A stretch of 64,000 nt of DNA from Streptomyces hokutonensis (GTDB taxonomy: Bacteria > Actinomycetota > Actinomycetes > Streptomycetales > Streptomycetaceae), in NCBI RefSeq assembly GCF_000376565.1, contig NZ_BARG01000018.1, positions 62,001 to 126,000 on the forward strand, in the 5' to 3' direction. This document shows, one piece after another, positions 27,518 through 36,287 of this stretch. Each line of letters begins with the position of its first letter. Within the stretch, counting starts at the first letter, position 1. The translations under genes and the position numbers were made by a program. The notes below the pieces were generated by a model. That model ran no database searches. It was not told where the DNA came from and saw nothing but the letters and a program-made list of their open reading frames with translations.

Positions 27518-28501
27518 CTAACCGGCCGGCACCTCACCCACCCTGTCCGCGACGCCGACTCCCAGGAGAGCGGCGTCGGTTGTGCCGCGATAGACGAGGC
27601 TCGACGCGTCGAAGACCCAGGCGTAGCCCTTCGGGGCGTCCTTGAACGTGAGGCCGACGCCCTCCCGTCCCGCCGCGTCCTTGACGTGGTCCACGACGCT
27701 CACGCCCGGGAGCTCGGCCAGGGCACGGTAGATCGCGGCACTGAGGTCGGGCAGCAGGGTGGCCTCGTCGACGACGGCGCCGAGGTTCTCCACGACACCT
27801 TCCGTACGGCGGGCCGCCGATACGTTCGCGGCATCGCCGGCGAACTTCTTCAGCAGGGCGTCGGGGTCGGTGGGCAGGGCCTGGAGCTGACGGAAGGTCA
27901 GGTATCCGGTGCCCTTCATGCCCATGGACATCTTCTGGGTCGGATCGGCGACCGCGACGCCCTTCCGCAGCCCGTCCGCCTTTCCGTCCACCGAGTCCCA
28001 CTGCTCCTGCCGGACGGCCCCGTTGTACGGCTTCGGCGTGAAGAGCCCCTTGTGCTGGGAGAGTTCGGCGGCGCTGCTGAACTGGACGCCCAACTCGGCC
28101 GCCGATCCCTGCGACTTGGTGTAGATGAACTGGTCGTCGCGTGCCGTGACCGCGGTGCGGTCGGCGGCGGCCAGCGCGATCCGGTCCAGCAGCTGTACGG
28201 CCTTCTGGTGGTCGTCGGCGGCGGCCGAACCGTCCTTGCCGTCCCACGTGTTGCCGACCGTGACCACGCCCAGGCCCACGGCGGCGGCGAGGGCCAGCGG
28301 CGCGGCGACGAGGACGAGCCGTCGGCGCGCGGACGGCTTGGGCGCGGTGGGGGTCGTGGTCGACTGCTCGCGGATGGTGTCGTGTTCGTGGGTGATGTGC
28401 TGCATCAGGTGTTCCCTCAGTACGCGGTGGCGGTCCCGCGAGAGCACCGGACGGCCCGGGGCGGGCAGCAACTCGGCCAGTTCCTGGGGGTCGGTGGTCA
28501 T
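27518..28501 (-). CDS. CU044_5270-family membrane protein, putative sigma-factor partner
   Basis: A 327-residue protein with a cytoplasmic N terminus (about 60 residues with HRVLREHLMQHITHEHD), one membrane helix (LVLVAAPLALAAAVGLGVVTV) and a large extracytoplasmic domain. It resembles actinobacterial CU044_5270 family proteins encoded with ECF sigma factors. The gene overlaps the sigma-factor stop by four bases (ATGA), so the two are coupled; an anti-sigma or signal-sensing role is inferred. The classic zinc-binding HxxxCxxC anti-sigma motif is not visible. Confidence 0.8.
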   Translation of the reverse strand: MTTDPQELAELLPAPGRPVLSRDRHRVLREHLMQHITHEHDTIREQSTTTPTAPKPSARRRLVLVAAPLALAAAVGLGVVTVGNTWDGKDGSAAADDHQKAVQLLDRIALAAADRTAVTARDDQFIYTKSQGSAAELGVQFSSAAELSQHKGLFTPKPYNGAVRQEQWDSVDGKADGLRKGVAVADPTQKMSMGMKGTGYLTFRQLQALPTDPDALLKKFAGDAANVSAARRTEGVVENLGAVVDEATLLPDLSAAIYRALAELPGVSVVDHVKDAAGREGVGLTFKDAPKGYAWVFDASSLVYRGTTDAALLGVGVADRVGEVPAG

Positions 28502-29163
28502 CGCGTCTTCTCCTGCGTGGACTTGGGTGTGGACCGAGCCGCCTGGAGGCGGCTGTCCGGTGACTGTCCGACCGGCGCCGGGCGTTGCGTTTCCTGTGCT
28601 TTTCTCTGCTTCTGTGCCTGTCCGAGTTCGAGGTCGGTGAGCTTGCGCAGGCGTTTCCTGGCGCGGGACAGTCGGGACCGTACGGTGCCGACGGCAACGC
28701 CCAGGGCCGCGGCCGCCGTGGCCGCGTCCAGCCCCTCCCAGACGCAGAGCGTGAACGCCTCCCGCTCGCCCCGGCGCAGCCTCCTCAACGCCCTTTGCGC
28801 GGCGGCGAGTTCCTCGGTGTCGGCCATGCGCCGGGTCACCTCGTCGGCGAAGTCGGGCACGGGATCGGGCGGCGGGATTCTGACGAGCGCGGCCTGATGT
28901 CTTCGCGCCGCCCGTGCGGTGTTGCGCGTGACGTTGGTCGCGATGCCGAGCAGCCACGGGCGCAGGCTGTCGTCGCCGGGCAGCACGCGCTCGCGCAGCC
29001 GCCATGCCTCCAGGAAGGTCAGCGACACGATGTCGTCGGCCGTGCCCCGGTCGCCGGTCATGCGGACGGCGTGCCGGTGGACCACCGAGGCGTGCTCGTC
29101 GAAGAGCTGCCCGAACGCGTCGGGGTCTCCGGCTCGCACGCGGGCCCGTAGTGAGATCTCCAC
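28498..29163 (-). CDS. ECF RNA polymerase sigma factor
   Basis: A 221-residue sigma-70 family factor: region 2 (FGQLFDEHASVVHRHAVRMTGDRGTADDIVSLTFLEAWR), region 4 (LRRGEREAFTLCVWEGLDAATAAAALGVAVGTVRSRLSRARKRL) and a hydrophilic tail of about 45 residues beyond region 4. GTG 29163 has AGGGAA at good spacing. It is cotranscribed and translationally coupled with the CU044_5270 gene. A MITE-like element begins 63 bases upstream of its start and could affect its promoter. Confidence 0.92.
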   Translation of the reverse strand: MEISLRARVRAGDPDAFGQLFDEHASVVHRHAVRMTGDRGTADDIVSLTFLEAWRLRERVLPGDDSLRPWLLGIATNVTRNTARAARRHQAALVRIPPPDPVPDFADEVTRRMADTEELAAAQRALRRLRRGEREAFTLCVWEGLDAATAAAALGVAVGTVRSRLSRARKRLRKLTDLELGQAQKQRKAQETQRPAPVGQSPDSRLQAARSTPKSTQEKTR

Positions 29164-29225
29164 ACTGTTCCCTGTCCACCGGGCCGACCGCGCTGCGGTG
29201 ACCCGCGTCACACGGTCCTGGGGCC

Positions 29226-29434
29226 GGGCCTGTCCGGCGGATCATGCCGGAGACGCGGGGTCCGGCTCACCCTCCCCACTGCCCTGAAGGAGTGGGAGCA
29301 CCCCCATCGCGTCGGCGCCCTCCTCCGCCGTGCAGCTGCACGCGTCCGCCTTCCAGCTGCACGCGCCAGACCCCGCTCACCCGCGCCCATGAGGCGCCGC
29401 GGCTTTCCTCCGGCCTGATCCGCCGGACAGGCCC
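29226..29434. mobile_element. MITE-like element, copy 2
   Basis: A 209-base element with perfect 19-base terminal inverted repeats, GGGCCTGTCCGGCGGATCA (29226-29244) and its complement (29416-29434). The internal sequence shares TGCAGCTGCA and CCTCCTCCGCCG blocks with copy 1 (8218-8356) in reverse orientation. No transposase is encoded. Its right end supplies the last codons and stop of the adjacent XRE regulator gene, and its left end lies in the promoter region of the sigma-factor gene. Confidence 0.78.
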
Positions 29435-30291
29435 TGGCCGGTCACCTCGGACCGGGAACGGCCGGCGTCGGGTGTCCGGGTCGCGGACGCGAGGAGGGCC
29501 AGTTTCTCGGCGGAGTCGGTGCCGGGGTCCGGGTGGTAGACGACCAGGGTCTGGCCCGGTACGCCGTCGATGCTCAGGCGCTCCCGGTTCAGTTCCAGGC
29601 CGCCGACCTGGGGGTGGGCGATGTACTTCGGCGCGGCCTCGCAGGCCTGTACGTCGTGGCGGGCCCAGAGCCGGCTGAACAGCGGGCTGGCGAGAGAGAG
29701 TTCGCCGACGAGCTCGATGAACCGGGGGTCGTCCGTGTCGGGGCCGACGGCCTCGCGGAACCCGGCGACCATGCCTCCGGCCGCGCCCTGCCAGTACGGG
29801 TAGAGCGCCTGCTCGGCCGGGTCGAGGAACAGGGACAGCAGCCGGTTGGACCCGGCCGAGAAGCGCGGGGACAGCGCGGTCGCCAGGGAGTTGGCGGCGA
29901 GGACGTCGAAGTAGCGGCCCTCGACCAGCGCGGGCAGCGGGAGCGTGTCGAGGAGTTTGGCTATCCCCTCGGGCACGGTCTCCTTCACCGGGCGGGGCCG
30001 GCGGCGCCGGGGCTTCGCGGCGCCCAGGCGCAGCAGATGGGCCGTCGCGTCCTCGTCGAGCCGCAGCACCCGGGCGATGGACTCCAGGACCTGTACGGAG
30101 GGGTTGCGGTCGCGGCCCTGCTCCAGGCGCAGGTAGTAGTCGGCGCTGATCCCGGCGAGCAGCGCGACCTCCTCCCGCCGCAGGCCCGGCACGCGCCGTA
30201 CCCCGTAGACGGGGATACCGGCCTGTTCGGGGGTGACGAGTTCGCGGCGGGCGCGCACGTACTCGCCCAGCAGATTCGGTTCACCGGCCAT
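29377..30291 (-). CDS. XRE regulator, MmyB-like, with MITE-encoded C terminus
   Basis: A 304-residue regulator with an N-terminal XRE HTH (VPGLRREEVALLAGISADYYLRLEQGRDRNPSVQVL, residues 35-70) and a MmyB-like ligand-binding PAS-type domain (DVLAANSLATALSPRF...RLWARHDVQ, LELNRERLSIDGVPGQTLVVYHPDPGTDS). The normal family end is near ...LALLASATR. The final residues TGQGLSGGSGRRKAAAPHGRG are translated from the MITE terminal repeat and interior. It is divergent from the hydrolase gene at 30445 and probably controls it. Confidence 0.9.
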   Translation of the reverse strand: MAGEPNLLGEYVRARRELVTPEQAGIPVYGVRRVPGLRREEVALLAGISADYYLRLEQGRDRNPSVQVLESIARVLRLDEDATAHLLRLGAAKPRRRRPRPVKETVPEGIAKLLDTLPLPALVEGRYFDVLAANSLATALSPRFSAGSNRLLSLFLDPAEQALYPYWQGAAGGMVAGFREAVGPDTDDPRFIELVGELSLASPLFSRLWARHDVQACEAAPKYIAHPQVGGLELNRERLSIDGVPGQTLVVYHPDPGTDSAEKLALLASATRTPDAGRSRSEVTGQGLSGGSGRRKAAAPHGRG

Positions 30292-30444
30292 CCCCGCACT
30301 GTAATTCGGCCGCCGCGCGCGTGCCTGGTCCTGTCACCCCCAGGGGCGCGGGGGCCCTGGCTGGGGCCATGCGCGGGCGGCAGCGTCACCGGTGGCCGAC
30401 AGCAGGCGCGCCGAACGGCGGCCCTACGACGAGGAGTCATCGCC

Positions 30445-31170
30445 ATGTCCACATATCTACTGATCCACGGTGCCTGGCACAGCGGGGCGAGCTGGGAGCG
30501 GGTGGTCCCGCTGCTGACGGCGGCCGGACACCGGGTGTTCGCGCCCTCGCTGACCGGCCACGGCGACAAGGCCGAGTTGCTCGGGCCCGAAGTGGGCCTC
30601 GACACACACGTCGACGACGTCGTCGGGCTCATCACCGAGGAGGACCTCACCGAGGTGATCCTCGTCGGGCACAGCTACGGCGGGCTGGTCGTCTCGTGGG
30701 CCGCCAACCAGGTCCCCGACCGCATCGGCCGGCTCGTCTACCTCGACGCGATGGTCCCGGAGGACGGGGAGAGCGCGCTCGACATCATGCCCGTGACGCA
30801 GGTGCTGATCGACATGGCGGAGAGTTCGGGCACCGGCTGGCGGATCCCGCCGCTGCCCGAACTGCCGCCGCCCGGCGGCCTGTTCGGGGTCACCGACCCG
30901 GCGGACATGGCCTGGCTGCGGACCACGCTCTCGGACCAGTCGGCGCGCTGCCTCCAGCAGTCGGTACGGCTGGACAACCCGGCCGCCCGCTCGATCCCCC
31001 GCACCCACATCCACTGCGTGGGCAGCGAACCGGAGGGCTTCGAGCGGCGACCGGTCTCCGCGATCCAGCCCAACGGCACCCCGGCCCAGGTGTGGGAACT
31101 GGAGACCGGCCACGACTGCATGGTCACCAAGCCGGCCGAACTGGCCGACCTGCTCAGCAAGTTGGGCTGA
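30445..31170 (+). CDS. Alpha/beta hydrolase
   Basis: A 241-residue alpha/beta hydrolase of the salicylate-esterase/hydroxynitrile-lyase-like type: LLIHGAWHSGASWERV (oxyanion loop), nucleophile Ser in VGHSYGGLV, and catalytic His in ETGHDCMV near the C terminus. It would hydrolyse an ester or similar bond. The pair MmyB-like regulator/divergent hydrolase is common in actinobacteria, and regulation by that repressor is inferred. The gene is convergent with the PP2C phosphatase gene, 31 bases apart. Confidence 0.9.
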   Translation: MSTYLLIHGAWHSGASWERVVPLLTAAGHRVFAPSLTGHGDKAELLGPEVGLDTHVDDVVGLITEEDLTEVILVGHSYGGLVVSWAANQVPDRIGRLVYLDAMVPEDGESALDIMPVTQVLIDMAESSGTGWRIPPLPELPPPGGLFGVTDPADMAWLRTTLSDQSARCLQQSVRLDNPAARSIPRTHIHCVGSEPEGFERRPVSAIQPNGTPAQVWELETGHDCMVTKPAELADLLSKLG

Positions 31171-31201
31171 TCCGGGGTCGGCCTCAAAGGCATCAAAGGC
31201 A

Positions 31202-32242
31202 TCAGACCCGCACCGGCGCCGTCACTCCCATCGGCTGGCACAGGACGAGGGCCAGGTCGTCGGCGGGCGGGCCGCCGGCGTGCGCGAGCAGACGGTCGTA
31301 CAGCGCGTGCAGCGCCGCGTCCGGCGTCGGTTCGCTCAGCGCCGTCGCGCACTCGGTGAGCAGGGCGAACGGGGTGCCGTCGACGGCGCGGGACTCGGTG
31401 AGGCCGTCCGTGTAGAGCAGGAGCCGGTCGCCGGGCTGGAGGCGGACCCGGTACTGCCGCGGGTCCGGGCGCAGGCCCAACGGCGGTGCGGGGACCCGGG
31501 GTTCGAGGAGTTCGAGGCGCTGCCCGGAGCGCAGGGGCGCCGGGTGGCCGCAGTTGACGAGCCGCACCTCGCCGGGACCGAACTCGGCCAGCACCGCCGT
31601 GACGAAGTCCTCGGGGCCGAGACCGGGCGCGAGCCGGGCGTCCAGCGCCTTCGCCAGGGTCGTCAAGTCCGGTGCCGTATAGACGAGTTCACGGAAACCG
31701 ATGAGCGTGTCGGCCGCCGTCCGCAGCGCGTCGAGCCCGTGCCCGCGCGCGTCCCCGACCAGCACCCGCAGGCCGTACGGCGTCACCGCGAGGTCGTACA
31801 GGTCGCCGCCGACCGAGGACTCGCGGTGCGCGCAGTGGTAGCGGGTGCTGACATGGGTGCCGGAGAGGGTGCGGGAGACCGGCCGCAGGATCGCCTCCTG
31901 GGTGATCCGGGCCACCTCCCGCGCCTCCGCGAGCCGTTCCCGCAGCCGGCCGCGCTGCCGCGCCGCGTACACACTGCACACGCAGCCGAGGAGCAGCCCG
32001 CCCCAGCGGACGGCGAACCCGGCGTTCAGCTGTGCCCCCGAGCCGAGCCCCGCCGCCAGCGCGAGCAGCACCGTCCAGCAGCAGACCAGGAGCGTACGGC
32101 GGGCACCGAGGAAGGTGGCGGCCATCAGCGGTCCGATCGCCAGCAGCGGCAGGATCGGCTGCACCCGGCCGATCAGCAGACCCGGCGTGGCCGCCAGCAG
32201 ACAGCCGACCGGTGCGACGAGCAAGCGGCGTCCCCCGTCCAT
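31202..32242 (-). CDS. Membrane-anchored PP2C/SpoIIE-type serine phosphatase
   Basis: A 346-residue protein: three or four N-terminal membrane helices (residues 5-95), a short helical linker (RGRLRERLAEAREVARITQEAIL) and a SpoIIE-type PP2C domain with metal-binding SVGGDLYDL and VGDARGHGLDA, and terminal GPPADDLALVL. Such phosphatases dephosphorylate anti-sigma antagonists in partner-switching cascades. ATG 32242 was taken, although GTG 32251 is possible. The divergent NB-ARC gene begins 177 bases away. Confidence 0.9.
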   Translation of the reverse strand: MDGGRRLLVAPVGCLLAATPGLLIGRVQPILPLLAIGPLMAATFLGARRTLLVCCWTVLLALAAGLGSGAQLNAGFAVRWGGLLLGCVCSVYAARQRGRLRERLAEAREVARITQEAILRPVSRTLSGTHVSTRYHCAHRESSVGGDLYDLAVTPYGLRVLVGDARGHGLDALRTAADTLIGFRELVYTAPDLTTLAKALDARLAPGLGPEDFVTAVLAEFGPGEVRLVNCGHPAPLRSGQRLELLEPRVPAPPLGLRPDPRQYRVRLQPGDRLLLYTDGLTESRAVDGTPFALLTECATALSEPTPDAALHALYDRLLAHAGGPPADDLALVLCQPMGVTAPVRV

Positions 32243-32419
32243 CGTGTTCACGGCACGACCATTGCGGAATTCCGCTCTCCGTACCCGCGCCAACGGAGAG
32301 TTGATCAGCTCTCGATCGCAACTCGTCCAATCAGGGTGGAAAGTGATCGAAAGTAATGGCCTTTCCGATGGTGACGCGATTCTTTTGATCAGCCGTGGGC
32401 CGCGTTCCGGGACCCACGC

Positions 32420-34639
32420 ATGGAGCCGGTGACGTACGGACACACTGGCCTCGTGCCGGACAGGACCGACCGTACGAACGCGGGTGACGTCAACAAACAG
32501 GGGAATCTGCCGCCCGAGACACTGAGTTTCGTCGGGCGGGGCGTCGAACTGGCCCGGCTGCGGGCCGCGTTGGCCCCGGACACGGAACCGGCCCGGCCGG
32601 TGACCGTCGTAGGGGTCGGCGGGGTCGGCAAGACCCGGCTGGCGCTGCGCGCGGCGGCGGGGGTCCGGGACGCCTACCCCGACGGCGTCTGGCTGACCGA
32701 ACTCTCCCCGCTGCGCACCTCGGGACTCGTGGACCTCGCCGTCATGGAGAGCCTCCGGCTCGCCGACCGGTCGACGCGCCCGGTGATCGACGTCATCACC
32801 GAATGGGCCCACGGCAGAAGGCTGTTGCTGATCCTCGACTCCTGCGAACACGTCCTCGCCGACTGCGCCAGGTTCACCGCCGCACTGCGCTCCCGCCTGC
32901 CCGGCCTGCGCGTCCTGCTCACCAGCAGGGAACGGCTCGCGCTGCCCGGCGAGGAGGTCCTCCACCTCGAACCGCTCCCGGTGGACGGCCGCCCCGGTGC
33001 CGACGAGGACGCCGGTGCCGCCGTAGCCCTGTTCGCCGAACGCGCCGCGGCCGCCGGACGCCCGCTGCGGGACGACGACCCGGCCGCCCGCGGCACCGCC
33101 GTCGCCGTCTGCCGCCGCCTCGACGGCATCCCGCTTGCCCTCGAACTGGCCGCCGCCCGTCTCACCGACCTGACCCTCGACCAGCTCCACACCCGCCTGG
33201 GCGAACGCCTGCCCACACTCCCGCCCCTGGCGGAGGCGTCCATGCCGTCGGGCACACCCGCCCCGTCCTCGCCCCTCGACCTGCTCGTCTCCGCCCCCGG
33301 TGAACGCCCGCCCCGCCACCAGACCCTGCGCACCGCCATCGGCTGGAGCCACGAGCTGTGCGCTCCGCTCGAACGGCTGCTGTGGGCGCGGCTGTCCGTC
33401 TTCAGCGGCGGCTTCTGCCTGGAGGCCGTCCGGCAGGTCTGCGCGGGCGGGCCGTTGCCCCCGGAGCGGATCGCCGGGCTCCTCGACCGGCTCGTCGCCC
33501 AGTCCATCGTGCTGCCCGACCCCGTCATCTCGGCCCGCTACCGCATGCTCGACACCGTCCGCGAGTACGGCGCCGACTGGCTGCACGCCCTCGGCGAGGA
33601 ACGCGCCGTACGCCGACGCCACCGCGACCACTACGCCCGCCTCGCCCGCGAGGGCTGCGCCGAGTGGAACACCGGACGGCAGGTCGCCTGGTGCGAGCGC
33701 GTGCTGACCGAACACGCCAATCTCCGCACGGCAGTCGACTGCGCGCTCGCCGAGCCCGACGGGGAGCCCGCGACCGCCGTGGAGATGGCGGGCCATGTCG
33801 GCTTCCTGTGGCGGCACTGCGGCTATCTCCGCGAGGCCCAGCACTGCCTGGACCAGGCCCTCGCCGCCGAGTCGCCGCCCGGCCCCGGCCGCACCCTCGC
33901 CCTGTGGTCGCGCGGCGCGGTCGCCGTCCTCCAGGGCGACCAGGAGGCGGCGGCCAACTGGGCGGTCCGCTGCGCCGACGCGGCCCGCGAACAGGGCTCC
34001 GCGGTCGCCCAGGTCGCCGCCGTCTACCTCAGGGGCGGCCACCTGGCACTCACCGGCCGCCAGGCCGAGGCCATCGCCGTCCTCGACGCGGCGCCCCGAC
34101 TCCCGGTCCAGGACGACGGGTTCGGCGCCGCCCAGCTGCAGGCCCGGCTCGCGCTGTCCCTCGCACACGTGCTGCGCGGCGAGTTCGAACGCGGCCGCGA
34201 GGTCGCCGACGAGGTGCGCACGGCCAGCCGGAAACAGGGCGAGTACTGGTGCGGGGCCTTCGCCGACTACCTGATCGCCCAGGCGGACCTGGCACGCGGC
34301 GACATACGGGCCGCGGTGAACGGCGCCCGCACGTCCGTCGCAGGCCACGCCCTCCTGCACAACACGGTCGGTGCCGCCATGTCCCTCGACCTCCTGGCCG
34401 CCGCCGTCGTCACCGCCGGCGACGCCCACCGAGCCGCCCGCCTCCTGGGCATCGGCACCCGCCTCTGGGAGTTGACCGGCCGCGCCCAGATGGACTCCCC
34501 GGACCTGATCGCCACCCGCCGCACCTGCGAACTCCGCGTCCGCGAACTCCTCGGCGACGACGCCTACACGACCGGCTACCGCACGGGCCTGGCGATGACG
34601 TACGACGAGGGAATCACGTACGCGGCCATCAGCCAGTGA
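32420..34639 (+). CDS. AfsR/LuxR-type NB-ARC ATPase lacking a DNA-binding domain
   Basis: A 739-residue STAND ATPase: Walker A GVGGVGKTRLA near residue 70, Walker B LLLILDSCEH, an arginine-sensor LLTSRERLALPGE, GIPLALELAAARL (GxP motif), and a C-terminal TPR-like helical region. Related Streptomyces regulators have an N-terminal SARP or a C-terminal LuxR HTH; this protein starts directly at the ATPase (LPPETLSFVGRGVELARL) and ends in ...GITYAAISQ with neither. It may work through a separate DNA-binding partner. The start at ATG 32420 lacks a clear Shine-Dalgarno. Confidence 0.88.
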   Translation: MEPVTYGHTGLVPDRTDRTNAGDVNKQGNLPPETLSFVGRGVELARLRAALAPDTEPARPVTVVGVGGVGKTRLALRAAAGVRDAYPDGVWLTELSPLRTSGLVDLAVMESLRLADRSTRPVIDVITEWAHGRRLLLILDSCEHVLADCARFTAALRSRLPGLRVLLTSRERLALPGEEVLHLEPLPVDGRPGADEDAGAAVALFAERAAAAGRPLRDDDPAARGTAVAVCRRLDGIPLALELAAARLTDLTLDQLHTRLGERLPTLPPLAEASMPSGTPAPSSPLDLLVSAPGERPPRHQTLRTAIGWSHELCAPLERLLWARLSVFSGGFCLEAVRQVCAGGPLPPERIAGLLDRLVAQSIVLPDPVISARYRMLDTVREYGADWLHALGEERAVRRRHRDHYARLAREGCAEWNTGRQVAWCERVLTEHANLRTAVDCALAEPDGEPATAVEMAGHVGFLWRHCGYLREAQHCLDQALAAESPPGPGRTLALWSRGAVAVLQGDQEAAANWAVRCADAAREQGSAVAQVAAVYLRGGHLALTGRQAEAIAVLDAAPRLPVQDDGFGAAQLQARLALSLAHVLRGEFERGREVADEVRTASRKQGEYWCGAFADYLIAQADLARGDIRAAVNGARTSVAGHALLHNTVGAAMSLDLLAAAVVTAGDAHRAARLLGIGTRLWELTGRAQMDSPDLIATRRTCELRVRELLGDDAYTTGYRTGLAMTYDEGITYAAISQ

Positions 34640-34647
34640 CACGGAAG

Positions 34648-35094
34648 TCAGTGACGCGGGGTGGGCCCGCCGAACGGCAGGAACAGGGTGCGGGTGCTGA
34701 TCAGCCAATCCCCGTCCACCTGGCGGAAAGTGTCCTCGTAGTGGCCGACCTGGACCGGGGGAGCGGCGGGGACCATGCCGCCGTGGTGGCCGTCGACGCG
34801 GTACGTCGTGAAGTACGCCGTCGAGATCGCCGTGTCGGGGGAGGTGAGGGTGACCAGGACGTTCGACATCAGGCGGCGCGAGAGCCGGCCGGCGGGACGG
34901 GCGCCGAAGTACTTCCGCAGCGCCTCCCGCCCCTCGACCGCTCTGTCCCCCTCCGGCCACTCCCAGCGGCCGTCCTCCGTGAACAGCCCGGCGACGGAGG
35001 CCGGTTCACCGAGATCGAGCCGACGGACGAAGTCCAGGACGACGCGCTCACAGGCACGTTCGGCGAGCAGTCGCTGCAAAGGGTCCAGGTCCAT
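34648..35094 (-). CDS. SnoaL-like NTF2-fold protein
   Basis: A 148-residue protein of the polyketide-cyclase-like SnoaL_4/NTF2 fold: VVLDFVRRLDLGEPASVAGLFTEDGRWEW, an AxYFTTYRVDG strand and a terminal LISTRTLFLPFGG. It may bind or transform a small hydrophobic ligand. ATG 35094. It lies between the convergent NB-ARC gene (eight bases) and the MBL hydrolase gene on its own strand (42 bases), so cotranscription with the latter is possible. Confidence 0.82.
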   Translation of the reverse strand: MDLDPLQRLLAERACERVVLDFVRRLDLGEPASVAGLFTEDGRWEWPEGDRAVEGREALRKYFGARPAGRLSRRLMSNVLVTLTSPDTAISTAYFTTYRVDGHHGGMVPAAPPVQVGHYEDTFRQVDGDWLISTRTLFLPFGGPTPRH

Positions 35095-35136
35095 GGGGTC
35101 GTTCGTACCAGCCGCACCCCTCGCCCCACGACCGAA

Positions 35137-36171
35137 TTACACCGCCACGTACGTCACCGGCTCGCTCCCCGTCATGACCTCCGCCTGGCCCAGCTTCACC
35201 AGTCGTCGCAGGTGCGCCTCGGCCTCGGACACCGCGATGTTCCTTGACGGGAAGGGGATTTGGGACCAGGGGCGGTTCCACTCCATGCGCTCGGCGACCT
35301 GCCAGGCGGTGAGGGGTTCGGAGAGGAGGGCGAGGAGGCCGGTGAGGCGGTCCTCGTGGTGGGTGAGCAACTCCCGTACGCGGCCGGGCGCGTCGGTGAA
35401 GGTGTGCTGGTGGGCGGGGAGTACTTCGGCGGGCGCCAGGCGGCCGATCCGCTCCAGGGAGTCGAGGTAGTCGCCGAGCGGGTCGGCGATCGTGGTGTCG
35501 TCCGGGTCCTCGTACAGGCCGATGTGCGGGGTGATCTCGGGGAGCAGGTGGTCGCCGGAGAACAGCCGTCCGTGGCCCGGGAGTCGGGACGGGTGGTCCT
35601 CCTCCAGGTGCAGGCAGACGTGGCCGGGTGTGTGGCCCGGGGTCCAGATCGCGCGCAGTCGGCGGCCCGGCAGGGGGAGGAGTTCGCCGGGGACGATCTC
35701 CCGGTCGGGCAGCGCGGGCGCGAGGCCCGGCACGCTGCGCGGGCGGGCCGCCCGGAGCGGGGCCAGGTGCTCCTCGGGGGCGCCCGCCGCCGCGAGCTTC
35801 GCGGTCATGTACGTCAGCCAGCGGCCCGGTTCGGTCGAACGGGCCCGCCGGACGATCGCCGTGTCCGCCGCGTGCATCGCGAGCCACGCCCCGGACGCCT
35901 CGCGCACCCGCCCGGACAGGCCGTGGTGGTCGGGGTGGTGGTGGGTGACGATCACGCCGTGCACCTCGCCGACCCCCGTGCCACAGGCGTCGAGACCCGC
36001 GACGAGGGTGTCCCAGGAGGCCGGGTCGTCCCAGCCGGTGTCGACCAGGACCGGACCGCGGTCGGTGTCGACGACGTAGACGAGCGTGGTCCCAAGTGGG
36101 TTGTCGGGGATGGGGACTTCGATGGAACGAACACCGCCGCCGTGGTCGTGGACCTGACCCGTGGACGTCAT
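35137..36171 (-). CDS. MBL-fold metallo-hydrolase
   Basis: A 344-residue metallo-beta-lactamase-fold hydrolase. The dinuclear zinc motif THHHPDHHGLSG (HxHxDH) is clear, with later ligands in WTPGHTPGHVCLHL and FSGDHLLPEI. A C-terminal winged-helix-like extension (LTAWQVAERMEW...AHLRRLVKLGQAEV) is typical of LACTB2-like members. ATG 36171 is preferred over an in-frame ATG at 36216 because GGGGAG lies upstream. Divergent from the aldehyde dehydrogenase gene across 116 bases holding the CTGATGGATCGTCAG palindrome. Confidence 0.9.
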   Translation of the reverse strand: MTSTGQVHDHGGGVRSIEVPIPDNPLGTTLVYVVDTDRGPVLVDTGWDDPASWDTLVAGLDACGTGVGEVHGVIVTHHHPDHHGLSGRVREASGAWLAMHAADTAIVRRARSTEPGRWLTYMTAKLAAAGAPEEHLAPLRAARPRSVPGLAPALPDREIVPGELLPLPGRRLRAIWTPGHTPGHVCLHLEEDHPSRLPGHGRLFSGDHLLPEITPHIGLYEDPDDTTIADPLGDYLDSLERIGRLAPAEVLPAHQHTFTDAPGRVRELLTHHEDRLTGLLALLSEPLTAWQVAERMEWNRPWSQIPFPSRNIAVSEAEAHLRRLVKLGQAEVMTGSEPVTYVAV

Positions 36172-36245
36172 GGACTCCCCAATCGCCGCCTTCCGGCCAC
36201 TATACGTGGACTCCATCGACCGGAACTGGTATTCAGTCCTCGTAT

Positions 36246-36260
36246 CTGATGGATCGTCAG
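36246..36260. promoter_or_regulatory. Second shared palindrome, aldehyde dehydrogenase promoter
   Basis: CTGATGGATCGTCAG, one base different from each of the copies at 16454-16468 and 45120-45134. It lies 27 bases before the ATG of the aldehyde dehydrogenase and within the divergent region shared with the MBL hydrolase gene. No exact KstR box is present here. Confidence 0.6.
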
Positions 36261-36287
36261 ACCGCGGTACCGGGGAGGCGTTCGGCC

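Noticed and set aside
29226..29434. Rho-independent terminator instead of a mobile element
   Set aside because: The inverted ends are 170 bases apart and the same ends plus internal blocks recur at 8218-8356, which points to a repeat family.
31202..34960. Very long minus-strand open frame extending the PP2C gene across the NB-ARC gene
   Set aside because: It is the high-GC antisense shadow of the NB-ARC gene. The PP2C protein starts naturally at 32242 with its membrane domain.
36211..36240. KstR box before the aldehyde dehydrogenase (CGGAACTGGTATTC)
   Set aside because: It has three mismatches to TNNAACNNGTTNNA, which is not distinguishable from chance. The CTGATGGATCGTCAG palindrome is the better candidate there.
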